The notes: generated by a model from the sequence alone, not told the origin. Numbered from the stretch's first letter, positions 16,166-25,558 are shown. The stretch is DNA of 64,000 nt from DATKWD01 sp963704815 (GCA_963704815.1 CAVPHU010000005.1:372001-436000); one strand, 5' to 3'. Translations and numbers: made by a program.

Positions 16166-17368
16166 TCAGTCGGGGAGCATCGGGACACTGCGGTCGTCAT
16201 CGGTGCTTCCCAAGAGCAGGGCCCGTCCGATGGCGTCGGTGCCGAAGCGCTCGCGGATGGCATCGGTGGCCACGTCGAGCGCCCGCCGGTCGCCCGACCC
16301 GAAGGGCAGCTCGAGCTGCACCGAGTCGTCGTCGAGGTTGGCCACCGAGAGGCCGATGAGCGTCAGGCCCTTCTGGGCGATCTGATCCTCGACGCTCTCG
16401 ACGAGCTCGCGACAGGCGGCCAGGACCGGACCGGTGGCATCGGTGAGCTCGGGGAGGGTGCGCGAGCGGGTGATCCGGGTGAAGTCGTCGAAGCGCAGCC
16501 GGATGACGACGGTGCGTCCGGCCCGACCGGCCTTGCGCATGCGACGGGTGACGCGATCGACGATGCCGACCAGGGTGCGGTCGATGTCGGCCGGGGTCCA
16601 GCTCCCCCGTCCGATGGCCCGCTGCGAGCCGATCGACTTGCGCCGCCGCCCAGTCTCCACCCGGCGGGGGTCGCGATTGTGGGCCAAGGCGTGCAGCTTG
16701 TGGCCGGCGGCCACCCCGGCGATGGCCACCAGGTCGCGCTCGGATCGGCGGGCCACCTGCCCGACGGTCGTGATGCCGACCTGGGCCAACTTCTCCTCGG
16801 TCACCGGCCCGACCCCCCACAGGCGACGCACGGTGAGGGGATGGAGGAACTCGAGTTCGGCCTCGGGGTCGACGAAGCGGATGCCATCGGGCTTGGCCAC
16901 GCCGCTCGCGACCTTGGCCAGGAACTTCGTGCGCGCGATGCCGACGCTGATGGGCAGCCCGATGTCGCCCCGCACGCGACCCCGCAGCCGCTCGGCGATC
17001 TCGACCGGCTCGCCCGAGATGCGGCGAAGACCACCGACGTCGAGGAACGCCTCGTCGATCGAGATGCCCTCGACGAACGGGGTGGTGTCCTCGAACACCT
17101 CGAACACCCGCTTGGAGGCTTCGCTGTAGGCCTCCATGCGTGGCGAGACCACGATCGCCTCGGGACATCGACGCCGGGCCTCGCCACCCGGCATCGCGGT
17201 CTTCACCCCTCGTCGACGGGCCTCGTAGCTGGCCGCGAGCACCACCCCGCCGCCGACGATGACGGGCTTGCCCCGGAGCGAGGGGTCGTCGCGCTGCTCG
17301 ACCGAGGCGTAGAACGCGTCGAGATCGGCGTGCAGGATCGACGCCCGTCGGCCAGGGGACACGAACAC
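16166..17368 (-). CDS. dinB: DNA polymerase IV
   Basis: 400 residues, Y-family translesion polymerase. Catalytic motifs: LHADLDAFYASVEQ at about residues 12-25 (metal Asp plus the FY steric-gate pair) and SIDEAFLD near residue 103. The thumb has helix-hairpin-helix LWGVGPVTEEKLAQVG, and the little finger has RKSIGSQRA. The C-terminal QLELPF near residue 356 fits a beta-clamp-binding motif. GTG start at 17368 behind GAAGG. Not in an obvious operon and no LexA-box noticed in the short upstream gap. Confidence 0.95.
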   Translation of the reverse strand: MFVSPGRRASILHADLDAFYASVEQRDDPSLRGKPVIVGGGVVLAASYEARRRGVKTAMPGGEARRRCPEAIVVSPRMEAYSEASKRVFEVFEDTTPFVEGISIDEAFLDVGGLRRISGEPVEIAERLRGRVRGDIGLPISVGIARTKFLAKVASGVAKPDGIRFVDPEAELEFLHPLTVRRLWGVGPVTEEKLAQVGITTVGQVARRSERDLVAIAGVAAGHKLHALAHNRDPRRVETGRRRKSIGSQRAIGRGSWTPADIDRTLVGIVDRVTRRMRKAGRAGRTVVIRLRFDDFTRITRSRTLPELTDATGPVLAACRELVESVEDQIAQKGLTLIGLSVANLDDDSVQLELPFGSGDRRALDVATDAIRERFGTDAIGRALLLGSTDDDRSVPMLPD

Positions 17369-17404
17369 ATGTTCGCACCTTCGACCGAGGCGGACAAGGG
17401 GAGA

Positions 17405-18214
17405 TCAGCGGTTCTGGTAGTCGGGCCGCTCGCCCGAGAGGAAGCCCCCCATCGCTGCCCGGCAGTCTTCGGTCATCGACGAGAGCACCTGGGTGCGATT
17501 CTCCATGTCGATCCCGGCCCGAAGCGAGCCGACCTCGAGGTTCGACCACATCACCTCCTTGGTCATCCAGACACCCCACGGGCTGTTGTCGGCGATCAGC
17601 CCTGCGATGTCGAGCGCGGCGGGCAACAGATCGTCATCGTCGACCAGCCGGCTCACCAGGCCCAGATCGTCGGCTTCGACGGCGTCGAACACGCGGCCGG
17701 TGAGCATCAGCTCCCAGGCTCGCGATGCGCCGATGAGCCTGGGGAGCAACCACGAAACTCCGATGTCGCAGCCGCTGAGGCCGAGCCGAACGAAGGCCGT
17801 GCCGAACGTCGCCGACCGGCTGCACACCCTCACGTCGGATGCGAGCGCGAGGGCGAAGCCGCCACCGGTCGCGGCCCCGTTGACCGCGGCGATGATCGGT
17901 TGACGAACCGAGCGGAAGTGCGGAACCAGATCGGCGATGACCTGCTGGGTGGCCATGCCCAGTTGAGGTCGGCCGACGCCCTCGGTGCCCGGCACCCGCC
18001 CGAACCCGTTGAGGTCGAGGCCGGCACAGAAGCCGCGGCCCGCGCCGGTGAGGACCACCGCCCGCACGTCGAGCTCGGCGTCGACCCGGTCGAGGGCGTC
18101 GTGGAGCGCCGCGATCAGGTCGTGGGTCATGGCGTTCAGCCGCTCGGGCCGATTCAGCGTCAGTTGCCGGACCCCAGGGGCCGGATCGGTCTCGATCAAC
18201 ACGGGTTCGTCCAT
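17405..18214 (-). CDS. enoyl-CoA hydratase/isomerase family protein
   Basis: 269 residues of the crotonase fold. The oxyanion-hole blocks are AVVLTGAGRGFCAGLDL at about residues 50-66 and AAVNGAATGGGFALALASD near 100-118; the usual catalytic Glu position reads FGTAFVRLGLSGCDIG, with no obvious Glu at the first site, so hydratase versus isomerase activity is uncertain. Acts on acyl-CoA thioesters. The ATG is backed by a minus-strand TACGTT box (18228-18223) eight bases upstream (leaderless). Confidence 0.88.
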   Translation of the reverse strand: MDEPVLIETDPAPGVRQLTLNRPERLNAMTHDLIAALHDALDRVDAELDVRAVVLTGAGRGFCAGLDLNGFGRVPGTEGVGRPQLGMATQQVIADLVPHFRSVRQPIIAAVNGAATGGGFALALASDVRVCSRSATFGTAFVRLGLSGCDIGVSWLLPRLIGASRAWELMLTGRVFDAVEADDLGLVSRLVDDDDLLPAALDIAGLIADNSPWGVWMTKEVMWSNLEVGSLRAGIDMENRTQVLSSMTEDCRAAMGGFLSGERPDYQNR

Positions 18215-18273
18215 GCCGGCCGAACGTACTGGCAGGACGAATGCGCTCGTTCGGAACCAATAGGGTCGGCGCC

Positions 18274-18669
18274 ATGGAGCCCCGGTTCGACGCAGCCACG
18301 GTCCTCGCCACGCTCGAGGCGCTCCCCGAACAGGCGCGAACCCGACCCACGTGGCGACATGCGTCCGCTTGGCTCCGGCACCCCGACCGTTTCGAGACGA
18401 GCATCCGATCTCGCCGGTCGATCCGTTCGATCCTGTCGGTCGGATCGGCATTCTCGGTCGGATCTGCGTTCTCGGTCGGTTCGATGCTGTCGGCGTTCTC
18501 GGCGGGGTCGATCCTGTCGCTCAACTCGGCCGGCTCGATCCTGTCGATCAACTCGGTCGGGTCGATCCTGTCGATCAACTCGTGCGGAGGAATCCTCACG
18601 ACGAGCGGCAGCGAGAACGCCGCCGGCGGCGAGCACGGCGTCGCCTCGATCGTACGCACCGCACCCTGA
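18274..18669 (+). CDS. protein with Ser-every-third-residue (Sxx) repeat
   Basis: 131 residues; start fixed by TAGGGT (18261-18266) seven bases before the ATG. Residues 1-43 are an ordinary helical-looking domain (EPRFDAATVLATLEALPEQA). From about residue 43 to 95 every third residue is Ser, in a 9-residue pattern S-[AV]-G-S-I-L-S-[IL]-N, with hydrophobic residues between: the imprint of a short parallel beta-solenoid. The C-terminus is Gly-rich. No signal peptide or membrane helix is evident. I do not recognise the family. The repeat region uses near-identical 27-bp units, so it grew by duplication. Confidence 0.7.
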   Translation: MEPRFDAATVLATLEALPEQARTRPTWRHASAWLRHPDRFETSIRSRRSIRSILSVGSAFSVGSAFSVGSMLSAFSAGSILSLNSAGSILSINSVGSILSINSCGGILTTSGSENAAGGEHGVASIVRTAP

Positions 18670-18716
18670 ACCGAGACCGGCATCACGGCCAGCCAGGATG
18701 ACCTAGGTTGCCGCCG

Positions 18717-20048
18717 GTGAAGGCAAAGATCGCGGCGCTGCGTGACGAGTGGCGACCCGACGCCATCACCGGCGGCGCTGCGTTCTTTCCCCTCGGCGTC
18801 CTGTTCGGCCTGAACGCAGTCGACGAGCTCGACCGCGCCGCGTACGCCATCCTGCTTCCCGAGATCCGTGACTACTTCGGCCTCGACAACGAGGGCATCC
18901 TCACGCTGGTCGCGGTGTCGGCGTTCCTGATCATCCTGCTCGAGATCCCGCTCGCCCATGCCGCCGACCGGAGGAGCCGAGTGCGGATCGCCACCCTGGG
19001 CGCCGCGGCCTGGGCGATCTTCTCGGTGGGCACCGGCATGGCCGTGGCCGTCTGGATGCTGGTGGCCACCCGCGTCGGTGCCGGACTGGGCCGCTCGGTC
19101 GTGACCCCGACCCACAACTCGCTCCTCGCCGACTACTACCCGCCCGAACACCGGGTGAAGGTGTTCGGGTTCCATCGCCTCGCCAACTCCCTGGGGCAGA
19201 TCACCGGTCCCCTGCTCGCCGGCGCCATCGCGGTGCTCCTCGGCTGGCGGTGGCCGTTCTTCCTGCTGGCGATCCCGACCATCGTCATGGTGGGTCTGGC
19301 CCGAAAACTGAAGGAACCGATCCGCGGCCGGTACGAACGCCAACGCGGCGGGGCCGACGAAGAAGCGCTCGACCTCGAGGCCCAGCCCGTCGGTTTCATC
19401 GCTGCGATCCGATTGCTCGGCCGCATCCCCACGATGCGGCGGTTCTGGTGCTCGCTGCCGTTCCTGGGTATCGCCCTCGCCGGAGTCCCGTCCCTGCTCG
19501 CGCTGGTGTACGAGGATGTCTACGGCGTCAACGAGCTCGGTCGAGGCGCCATCGCCGCGGCGGTCGAACCGGCCCAGGTCGTCGGCGTCCTCATCGCGAT
19601 GCCGTACGCCACGCGGCTCGTGCACCGCGATCCGGGCCTGCTGCTGCGGTTCACCGCCATCATCGGAGTCGTCAACGGCTTGACCCTGGTCGCCCTCGCC
19701 TTCGCACCGAACCTGGCCCTGGCGATCGTCTGCAACATCATCGTGGCGGCCACCGTCGGCACGATCGCACCTGCGGTGTTCGCCATCTTGTCCCTGCTCG
19801 TCCCCCCCAACGTCCGATCCATCGGCTTCACCGTCATCTCGCTGTTCGCTGCGCCCGGCGTGCTGCTCGTGCTGCCCCTCATCGGGCGCCTCGCCGACGA
19901 GTACGGCATCCGGGAGGCCCTGCTCGTCCTCGTGCCGGTGACGATGGTGGCCGGCATCATCCTCTCGTGGGCCGGCAAGACCGCGGGCGAGGACGTGACC
20001 GCGGTCCAGGTCGCTGCGGCCGAGGCCGCCCTCGAGGACGCCGACTGA
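18717..20048 (+). CDS. MFS transporter
   Basis: 443 residues, twelve predicted membrane helices. The motif-A equivalent between helices 2 and 3 is PLAHAADRRSRVRI; ALLVPP and GRLADEYG appear in the second half. A central cytoplasmic loop (about residues 200-240) carries charged GRYERQRGGADEEALD. Major-facilitator secondary transporter; substrate not predictable. GTG 18717 is taken as start because TAGGTT (18704-18709) lies seven bases before it (leaderless); a TTG at 18708 is the alternative and would overlap that box. Confidence 0.88.
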   Translation: MKAKIAALRDEWRPDAITGGAAFFPLGVLFGLNAVDELDRAAYAILLPEIRDYFGLDNEGILTLVAVSAFLIILLEIPLAHAADRRSRVRIATLGAAAWAIFSVGTGMAVAVWMLVATRVGAGLGRSVVTPTHNSLLADYYPPEHRVKVFGFHRLANSLGQITGPLLAGAIAVLLGWRWPFFLLAIPTIVMVGLARKLKEPIRGRYERQRGGADEEALDLEAQPVGFIAAIRLLGRIPTMRRFWCSLPFLGIALAGVPSLLALVYEDVYGVNELGRGAIAAAVEPAQVVGVLIAMPYATRLVHRDPGLLLRFTAIIGVVNGLTLVALAFAPNLALAIVCNIIVAATVGTIAPAVFAILSLLVPPNVRSIGFTVISLFAAPGVLLVLPLIGRLADEYGIREALLVLVPVTMVAGIILSWAGKTAGEDVTAVQVAAAEAALEDAD

Positions 20049-20065
20049 GACGGCGACCCAGCTCC

Positions 20066-21622
20066 TCAGTCGAGCGTGATCCAGGCGGCCTTGAGGTACG
20101 GCGGGTCGGCGGCTCCGACACGATGGTCGAGCGGCACGGTCTGGGTCTCGATCCCCCCGCGACGGCCAGCCGCCTCGAGACCCTGCTCGACCTGCCCGAG
20201 GAAGCGATCCCAGGTCATCCGCCGGAGGTTGGTCGAGACGAACACCGTGCCCTCGCGGGCGCACACGTTCACGGAGCGCTCCACCAGCGTGTGCAGATCG
20301 GACTCGACCGTCCACCGCTTCGATCGGCCCTTGCGGGGCGTGCTCGAGCTCGGCGGATCGGCGATCACCAGATCGAAGCACCGGTCCTTCCTCGCGAAGC
20401 GCTGCATCCAGTCGAGCGCGTCGCCGTACATGAAGTCGTGATCGGCCGGGTCGATGCCGTTCAAGCGGAAGTTCTCGCGTGCCCAGTCCAGGTAGCGCTT
20501 CGACAGGTCGAGGGTGAGGGTCTCGGCTCCGGCGCGTGCAGCGGCCACCGACAGGGCGCCGGTGTGGGCGAAGGTGTTGAGCACCGTGCGTCCGGTGAGG
20601 TCCGACGTCAGCAGGCGTCGCCGCGTCTCGCGTTGATCGAGGAACAGGCCGCTCGACGTCGCGCTCGCACCCAGGTCGATCCGGTACCGGCAGCCGAGTT
20701 CGGTGACCTCGAACCGTTCGGGCCCGTTCCCGGCCACGAGGCGGGCCGGCGCTCCTCCCCCGCCACGGGGACGATGCTGCAGGTGGACCGCGGAGACATC
20801 GGCGACCGCATGCAGCGCATCGACCAGCGCAGTCGGCGGATCGGCACCGTCGCGGTAGTCGAGGATCAGCGCCACGTCGCCGAGCCGTTCGACCCGCAGG
20901 TCGGCGAAGCCGTCGTGGTGACGATCGATCCAGACGAAGCAGTTCGCGTCGTCGGGGTGGAACAGCACCGTCCGGCTCTCGAGCGCCGTCCGGGCGGCGA
21001 TCACAGGGTCGGTCGCGTCGGTCGACCCGCTGAGCGCGGCATCGAAGCTCGCCGGAGGTCGGTCCTCGAGCTCGAGACGTGCACCGGTCACCGGATGATC
21101 GACGGCCAGTCCGGCGGCGTGAAGGAAGAGCCGCGACGCGTCGATGCCTCCGTGCTCACCGTCGCCGACGATGGGCATACCCAGCGCTCGAGCGTGGATG
21201 CGCACCTGATGGGTGCGGCCGCTCTTCGGGTTCGCCTGGTACCGCTGGAACCTCGTCCCCGAGTCGACGAGGGTGAACTCGGTGCGGGCCGGTCGGTCGT
21301 CGATGGCACGGTCACAGCTGGCCGACCTCGGGTGGCGGGGGTCGGCAACGACGAGCAGCTCGTACCGCTTGGCCACCCCACGGTCCTCGAACTGCGCCGC
21401 GAGCGAACGGTTGGCGACGGCACTCTTGCCGAACAGCAACAGCCCGGAGGTGGCCTTGTCGAGACGGTGGAGCAACGACAGCGACTCGCCGGAGCGCTGG
21501 CGCCGCACCCATTCGTACATGCCGTCCTGGGCGTGCTTGTCCGCACGGTGGGTGTTCACCCCGGCAGGCTTGGCGACCACCAGCAGATGTTCGTCCTCGA
21601 ACCGCACCCAGGGTTCGGACAT
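20066..21622 (-). CDS. RluA-type pseudouridine synthase fused to class I SAM-dependent rRNA methyltransferase-like domain
   Basis: 518 residues. Residues ~1-190 are an RluA-family pseudouridine synthase: LLHRLDKATSGLLLFGKS carries the catalytic Asp and SGRTHQVRIHARALGMPIVGD follows (shown in part). Residues ~220-518 resemble RlmI/RlmK-type m5C methyltransferases: GLFLDQRETRRRL, VLNTFAHTGALSVAAARAGA (SAM loop) and DLVIADPPSSS (catalytic loop), though no PUA domain is seen. The pair suggests one protein makes two modifications on rRNA. A minus-strand TAGGCT box (21634-21629) six bases upstream supports the start. Confidence 0.9.
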   Translation of the reverse strand: MSEPWVRFEDEHLLVVAKPAGVNTHRADKHAQDGMYEWVRRQRSGESLSLLHRLDKATSGLLLFGKSAVANRSLAAQFEDRGVAKRYELLVVADPRHPRSASCDRAIDDRPARTEFTLVDSGTRFQRYQANPKSGRTHQVRIHARALGMPIVGDGEHGGIDASRLFLHAAGLAVDHPVTGARLELEDRPPASFDAALSGSTDATDPVIAARTALESRTVLFHPDDANCFVWIDRHHDGFADLRVERLGDVALILDYRDGADPPTALVDALHAVADVSAVHLQHRPRGGGGAPARLVAGNGPERFEVTELGCRYRIDLGASATSSGLFLDQRETRRRLLTSDLTGRTVLNTFAHTGALSVAAARAGAETLTLDLSKRYLDWARENFRLNGIDPADHDFMYGDALDWMQRFARKDRCFDLVIADPPSSSTPRKGRSKRWTVESDLHTLVERSVNVCAREGTVFVSTNLRRMTWDRFLGQVEQGLEAAGRRGGIETQTVPLDHRVGAADPPYLKAAWITLD

Positions 21623-21668
21623 GCACCGAGCCTACGAAGCCGGTTCGACGCGGCCTAGGTTCAGCCCG

Positions 21669-22154
21669 GTGAATCCGCCCCTGCACCCCGACGTCGAGTC
21701 GCTGGCACCCCTCCTCGGTACGTGGAGCGGTCGTGGGCACGGCGAGTACCCCACGATCGAGTCCTTCGACTACCTCGAGACCATCACCTTCGCCCACGTC
21801 GGGAAGCCGTTCCTCACCTACCAGCAGCGCACCCGCGACGCCGACGACGGGCGACCACTTCATGCAGAGACCGGCTACGTGCGCAGCCCCGCGCCTGGCC
21901 GGGTCGAGTTGGTGCTCGCCCACCCGACCGGTGTCGTCGAGCTCCAGGAGGGGACGTTCGCCGAGGGGAGGATGGCACTCTCCTCGACCGTCATCGGCCT
22001 GACCTCGACGGCGAAGGAGGTGACCGCGGTCGAGCGCGACGTCACCCTCGACGGCGACACGCTCCGCTACGACCTGCGCATGGCTGCCGTCGGCATCGAT
22101 CTCACCCATCACCTGTCGGCCGAGCTGGCACGGGAGCCGGATCAGTCGACGTAG
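21669..22154 (+). CDS. nitrobindin-like heme/FABP-like protein
   Basis: 161 residues. N-terminal motif LLGTWSGRGHGEYPTIESFDY (shown in part here: GTWSGRGHGEYPTI, residues ~16-29) is the signature of THAP4/nitrobindin-type beta-barrels, which bind heme b and isomerise or scavenge reactive nitrogen species. The distal strand and His-containing C-terminus (LTHHLSAELARE) are present. Start GTG 21669 is supported by TAGGTT (21656-21661) seven bases upstream. Overlaps the convergent helicase gene by 13 bases. Confidence 0.85.
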   Translation: MNPPLHPDVESLAPLLGTWSGRGHGEYPTIESFDYLETITFAHVGKPFLTYQQRTRDADDGRPLHAETGYVRSPAPGRVELVLAHPTGVVELQEGTFAEGRMALSSTVIGLTSTAKEVTAVERDVTLDGDTLRYDLRMAAVGIDLTHHLSAELAREPDQST

Positions 22155-23842
22155 CGGCGGACCTTGGCCGGTTTGCCGCGCACCGTCGCCGAGTTCATGG
22201 CGCGCACCACATCGTCGACCGAAGCTTCGGGCACCCCGACCACCGAGTGGTGCTCGGAGATCCGGATGGGACCGATGTCGCGGCCGGTCAAGCCGCTCTC
22301 GTTGGCGATCGCACCGACGAGGTCGGCGGGCCGGACCCCGACCTTCTTGCCGGCGTTGACGTACACGAACCCGGTGTCTCCCCCACCGGAGGGCCGGCCC
22401 TTCCCTGGCTTGCCGGATGATCCGGGCCGGCCCTTCGGCTTGCCGGACCCGCCGCGACCCTGCTTGTCGTGCTTGCGTTCGTGCGAAGCATCCGGGATCT
22501 CGCGCTCGTCGAGGGTGGTGCCCCGGGCCTCGTGGACCAGTTTGACCGCGGCGAGGGCGATCCTCCGCTGGTCCTCGCCGGCCAACTCGTGCAGGACGCC
22601 CTGGTAGTCGTCGAGGTCGTCGGCCGTCAGCGCCTCGTTGAGTGCCTCGACGGTCAGCTCGATCTGCTTCGACCGCAGGTCGGCGACGGTGGGGATCTTG
22701 CTGACCTCGATCGACTGCTTGATGAACCGCTCGATGTTGCCCAGCAGCCGACGCTGCCGTGGCTCGGCCAGCGTGATGGCGACGCCCTCGCGACCGGCGC
22801 GACCGACGCGGCCGATGCGGTGCACGTAGCTCTCGGGCGCCGACGGAACGTCGTAGTTGACGACATGGGTGAGGGTGTCGACATCGAGCCCGCGGGCCGC
22901 GACATCGGTGGCGACCAGGAGTTCGGCCGAGCCCTCGCGCAGCCGGGCCATGACCCGGTCCCGTTGATTCTGGTCCATCCCGCCGTGGATCGCTTCGGCC
23001 CGGTAGCCGCGCCCGTTCATGGTGGCCGTGAGCTCGTCGACCTCGGTGCGGGTCCGGCAGAACACGATCGTCGACGTGGGGACCTCGATGTCGAGGATCC
23101 GGCCGAGCGCATTGGCCTTGTGATTGCGCTGGACCCAGTAGACGGTCTGGCGGACGAGCGTCTCGTCGCTGTCGCTCGAGCCCTTCCCGAGCTCGATCCG
23201 GACCGGATCGCGCTGGTAACGCTTGGCGATGCTCGCGATCCGCTTCGGGATCGTCGCCGAGAACAGGACGGTCTGCCGTGCGTCGGGCGTCTCCTCGAGG
23301 ATGGTCTCGATGTCCTCGGTGAAACCCATGTCGAGCATCTCGTCGGCCTCGTCGAGCACGACCGTCGTGATGGCGTCGAGGTCGAGCGACCGCCGCTTGA
23401 TGTGGTCGATCGCCCGACCAGGCGTCGCCACCACGACATGCACCCCTCGACTGAGCTCCTTGAGTTGCCGCTGGATCGGCTGTCCGCCGAAGACCGGGAG
23501 CACCTTGATTCCCAGGTCGCGTCCGTACTTGAACATCGCCTCGCTGACCTGCACGGCGAGCTCTCGGGTCGGCACCACCACCAACGCGGTCGGCACCGGT
23601 CGGGCATCGCGACCGATCTGTTGGAGGATCGGGAGCGCGAACGCGGCGGTCTTGCCCGTGCCGGTGGCGGCCTGACCCAGGAGGTCCGAGCCGGCGAGCA
23701 GCACGGGGATCGCCTCGCGCTGGATCGGGGTCGGTTCCTCGTAGCCGAGGCGGGTCAGCCCAGCGAGCAACGCCGGATCGAGTCCGAGCGCTTCGAACCC
23801 CCCGTCGAGTGACTCGTCGGTGGCGTCGGGATCGGTGCTCAC
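22142..23842 (-). CDS. deaD: DEAD-box ATP-dependent RNA helicase (DeaD/CsdA type)
   Basis: 566 residues. All helicase motifs are visible: Q motif YEEPTPIQREAIP, Walker A ATGTGKT near residue 60, VLDEADEML (motif II), SAT (ATIPKR), ATDVAARGLDV and HRIGRVGRAGREG. After a basic Gly/Lys-rich linker (about 440-490) a DbpA-type RNA-binding domain closes the protein (FVYVNAGKKVGVRPADLVGA). It unwinds structured RNA in ribosome assembly or mRNA turnover. Convergent with the nitrobindin gene; GTG start. Confidence 0.95.
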   Translation of the reverse strand: MSTDPDATDESLDGGFEALGLDPALLAGLTRLGYEEPTPIQREAIPVLLAGSDLLGQAATGTGKTAAFALPILQQIGRDARPVPTALVVVPTRELAVQVSEAMFKYGRDLGIKVLPVFGGQPIQRQLKELSRGVHVVVATPGRAIDHIKRRSLDLDAITTVVLDEADEMLDMGFTEDIETILEETPDARQTVLFSATIPKRIASIAKRYQRDPVRIELGKGSSDSDETLVRQTVYWVQRNHKANALGRILDIEVPTSTIVFCRTRTEVDELTATMNGRGYRAEAIHGGMDQNQRDRVMARLREGSAELLVATDVAARGLDVDTLTHVVNYDVPSAPESYVHRIGRVGRAGREGVAITLAEPRQRRLLGNIERFIKQSIEVSKIPTVADLRSKQIELTVEALNEALTADDLDDYQGVLHELAGEDQRRIALAAVKLVHEARGTTLDEREIPDASHERKHDKQGRGGSGKPKGRPGSSGKPGKGRPSGGGDTGFVYVNAGKKVGVRPADLVGAIANESGLTGRDIGPIRISEHHSVVGVPEASVDDVVRAMNSATVRGKPAKVRRYVD

Positions 23843-23891
23843 CGAACCATTCTCACGGGGTCGACCCGGATCGAAGAATCGAGCAGCCCGC

Positions 23892-24716
23892 TCAGGACCG
23901 CTGCGACCCGGCGGCCGGTTCGAGCGGGTCGTACGTCACGCCGGCGAGGAGCACCTCGACCAGACGGCGTGGTGCCTCGTTCAGCCAGAAGTTTGCGAAC
24001 AGTCGCTTGGGATGACGGACGTGGCGTTTGCCCTCGGTGACCGCCTCGACCACGTCGTCGGCCAGCCGCTCGGGGGCGATGGTGGGGAGCAACTGCAGCC
24101 GCTTGAGTCGCTTGATCACCAACTTGCCCGTCGGTGAGGCCTGCTCGACCTGCTCCCACATCTCGGTGTCGACCGGACCGGGCGCCACGATCGTCACCCC
24201 GACCCCATGGGGCTCGACCTCGCTGCGCACAGCCGACGCGTAGTTGGTCAGACCGGCCTTGGTGCCGCAGTAGGGACCGACCGCCGGATACGCCGACGTG
24301 CCTGCGAGGGAGGACGTGTAGACGAGGTGCCCGGTCCCGCGCTCGAGCATGCCAGGGAGCACGAGACGGGTGAGGACCATCGGTGCCTCGAGATTCAGCC
24401 GGTTCACCCGCCGCAAGGTCTCGACGTCGACCAGGGCGCACGAGTCGATGGTCTCCATGCCCGCGTTGCTGACGAGAACGTCGATCGGGCCATGGGCGGC
24501 CTCGATGTCGGGCACGAAGGATTCGACCGCGTCGGCGTCGACCAGATCGACGACGAACGCATGTCCGCCGATCTCCTCGGCGAGGGCATCGAGCTTGTCC
24601 TTGGTCCGTGCCGCGACGATCACCTCGGAGCCGGCCGCAGCGAAGGCTCTCGCCATGGCGGCGCCGATGCCCTGGCTTGCGCCGGTGATGACCACTCGCT
24701 TGCCTCTCAGCTCCAT
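23892..24716 (-). CDS. short-chain dehydrogenase/reductase
   Basis: 274 residues beginning MELRGKRVVITGASQGIGAA, a classical SDR with TGASQGIG at 11-18, SNAGME near residue 87, and catalytic YCGTK near residue 153. The C-terminus is long and basic (RHVRHPKRLFANFWLNEAPRR), as in membrane-associated SDRs acting on lipids or steroids. The internal Met at 24716 fits the family start better than one six codons upstream. Substrate unknown. Confidence 0.87.
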   Translation of the reverse strand: MELRGKRVVITGASQGIGAAMARAFAAAGSEVIVAARTKDKLDALAEEIGGHAFVVDLVDADAVESFVPDIEAAHGPIDVLVSNAGMETIDSCALVDVETLRRVNRLNLEAPMVLTRLVLPGMLERGTGHLVYTSSLAGTSAYPAVGPYCGTKAGLTNYASAVRSEVEPHGVGVTIVAPGPVDTEMWEQVEQASPTGKLVIKRLKRLQLLPTIAPERLADDVVEAVTEGKRHVRHPKRLFANFWLNEAPRRLVEVLLAGVTYDPLEPAAGSQRS

Positions 24717-24796
24717 CGTCGCAGCCTCGCACAACGCGGGGTCGGCAGGGCGTCTGAGAAGCCCACGTCATCCAGCCAGTTCAGGCAGGCAACGCA

Positions 24797-25558
24797 TCAC
24801 GCGCACTCAGCTGCGCTCTCCCCCAACGCGACCACGAAGGCGTCACCCTGTCCAGCCGGGAGGCTGGTGTCGCCGGCGAGCACCGCACGGAGCGATGCGT
24901 CGGAGAACGGCCCGCTCTCGAGCCGAGTCGCCATGCACCCGGCGACCTTCTCGGTCAGCCCGAACTCGGTCATGAGCGACGCGATGAGGTCGTCCCGCTG
25001 CGAAGCCGGCTGACAGCTGACGACGCTCTCCCTCAGCGCAACCTTGAACACCTCGACTTCAGCGGCAGGAACCAGACTCGGATCGCCGGCCACCGCGGCG
25101 AGGAGTGCCCCATCGGACACTCCCGAGTTCACGAGCCGCAGGGCCGCACAATCTGCCGGCTCCTGCGACATGCCGAAGCCTCTGACCAGACTCGCCGAGA
25201 TCCCGCGCACCAACTCCGACTCCTGCGGATCGCTCTCGACCGGGCCGGTGCACTCGGCGACGGAGTCCCGAAGGCTTTCACCCAACCGGGCCCGCTCCTC
25301 CTCGGGGAACTCCTGCTCCGCATCGACGAGCGACGAGAGCGCGGCCTCGGAGAGCCCGCGCTCGAGGATTCCGGCCGCCACGCAAGCGGCCTGCTCTGGT
25401 GTCACGCCGTAGACCTCGACCAGTGACACAGCGAGCTGTTCCTCTGCCTCCTCAGCGGAGACCGCTGGTTCATCGGCGTCGTTCGCCTCGTCATCCGCGC
25501 CGCAGCCGAGGGCCACCAGCGCGACGCTGAGCACGACGAACACTGACTTCAGCTTCAT
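24797..25558 (-). CDS. secreted lipoprotein with three Cys-pair repeats
   Basis: 253 residues. Signal peptide with lipobox VALGC (Cys19), so it is anchored to the outer face of the membrane, followed by an acidic spacer. The rest is three homologous ~65-75-residue repeats, each with one Cys after an L-V/M-x-x-[FY]-G-[VML] start (VTPEQAACVAAGI, MSQEPADCAALRL, LTEKVAGCMATRL) and a second Cys at its end (DSVAECTG, ESVVSCQP, ESAAECA). One disulfide per repeat is likely. Strong RBS GGGAGAAG. Function unknown; orthologous single-repeat proteins would be informative. Confidence 0.8.
   Translation of the reverse strand: MKLKSVFVVLSVALVALGCGADDEANDADEPAVSAEEAEEQLAVSLVEVYGVTPEQAACVAAGILERGLSEAALSSLVDAEQEFPEEERARLGESLRDSVAECTGPVESDPQESELVRGISASLVRGFGMSQEPADCAALRLVNSGVSDGALLAAVAGDPSLVPAAEVEVFKVALRESVVSCQPASQRDDLIASLMTEFGLTEKVAGCMATRLESGPFSDASLRAVLAGDTSLPAGQGDAFVVALGESAAECA

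Noticed and set aside
18708..18716. TTG 18708 as start of the MFS gene
   Set aside because: It would overlap the -10 box TAGGTT; GTG 18717 has leaderless spacing.
17634..20381. A 915-codon minus-strand open frame
   Set aside because: Antisense to the MFS and hydratase genes; Arg/Gly/Asp-rich text without motifs, as expected from GC-rich DNA.
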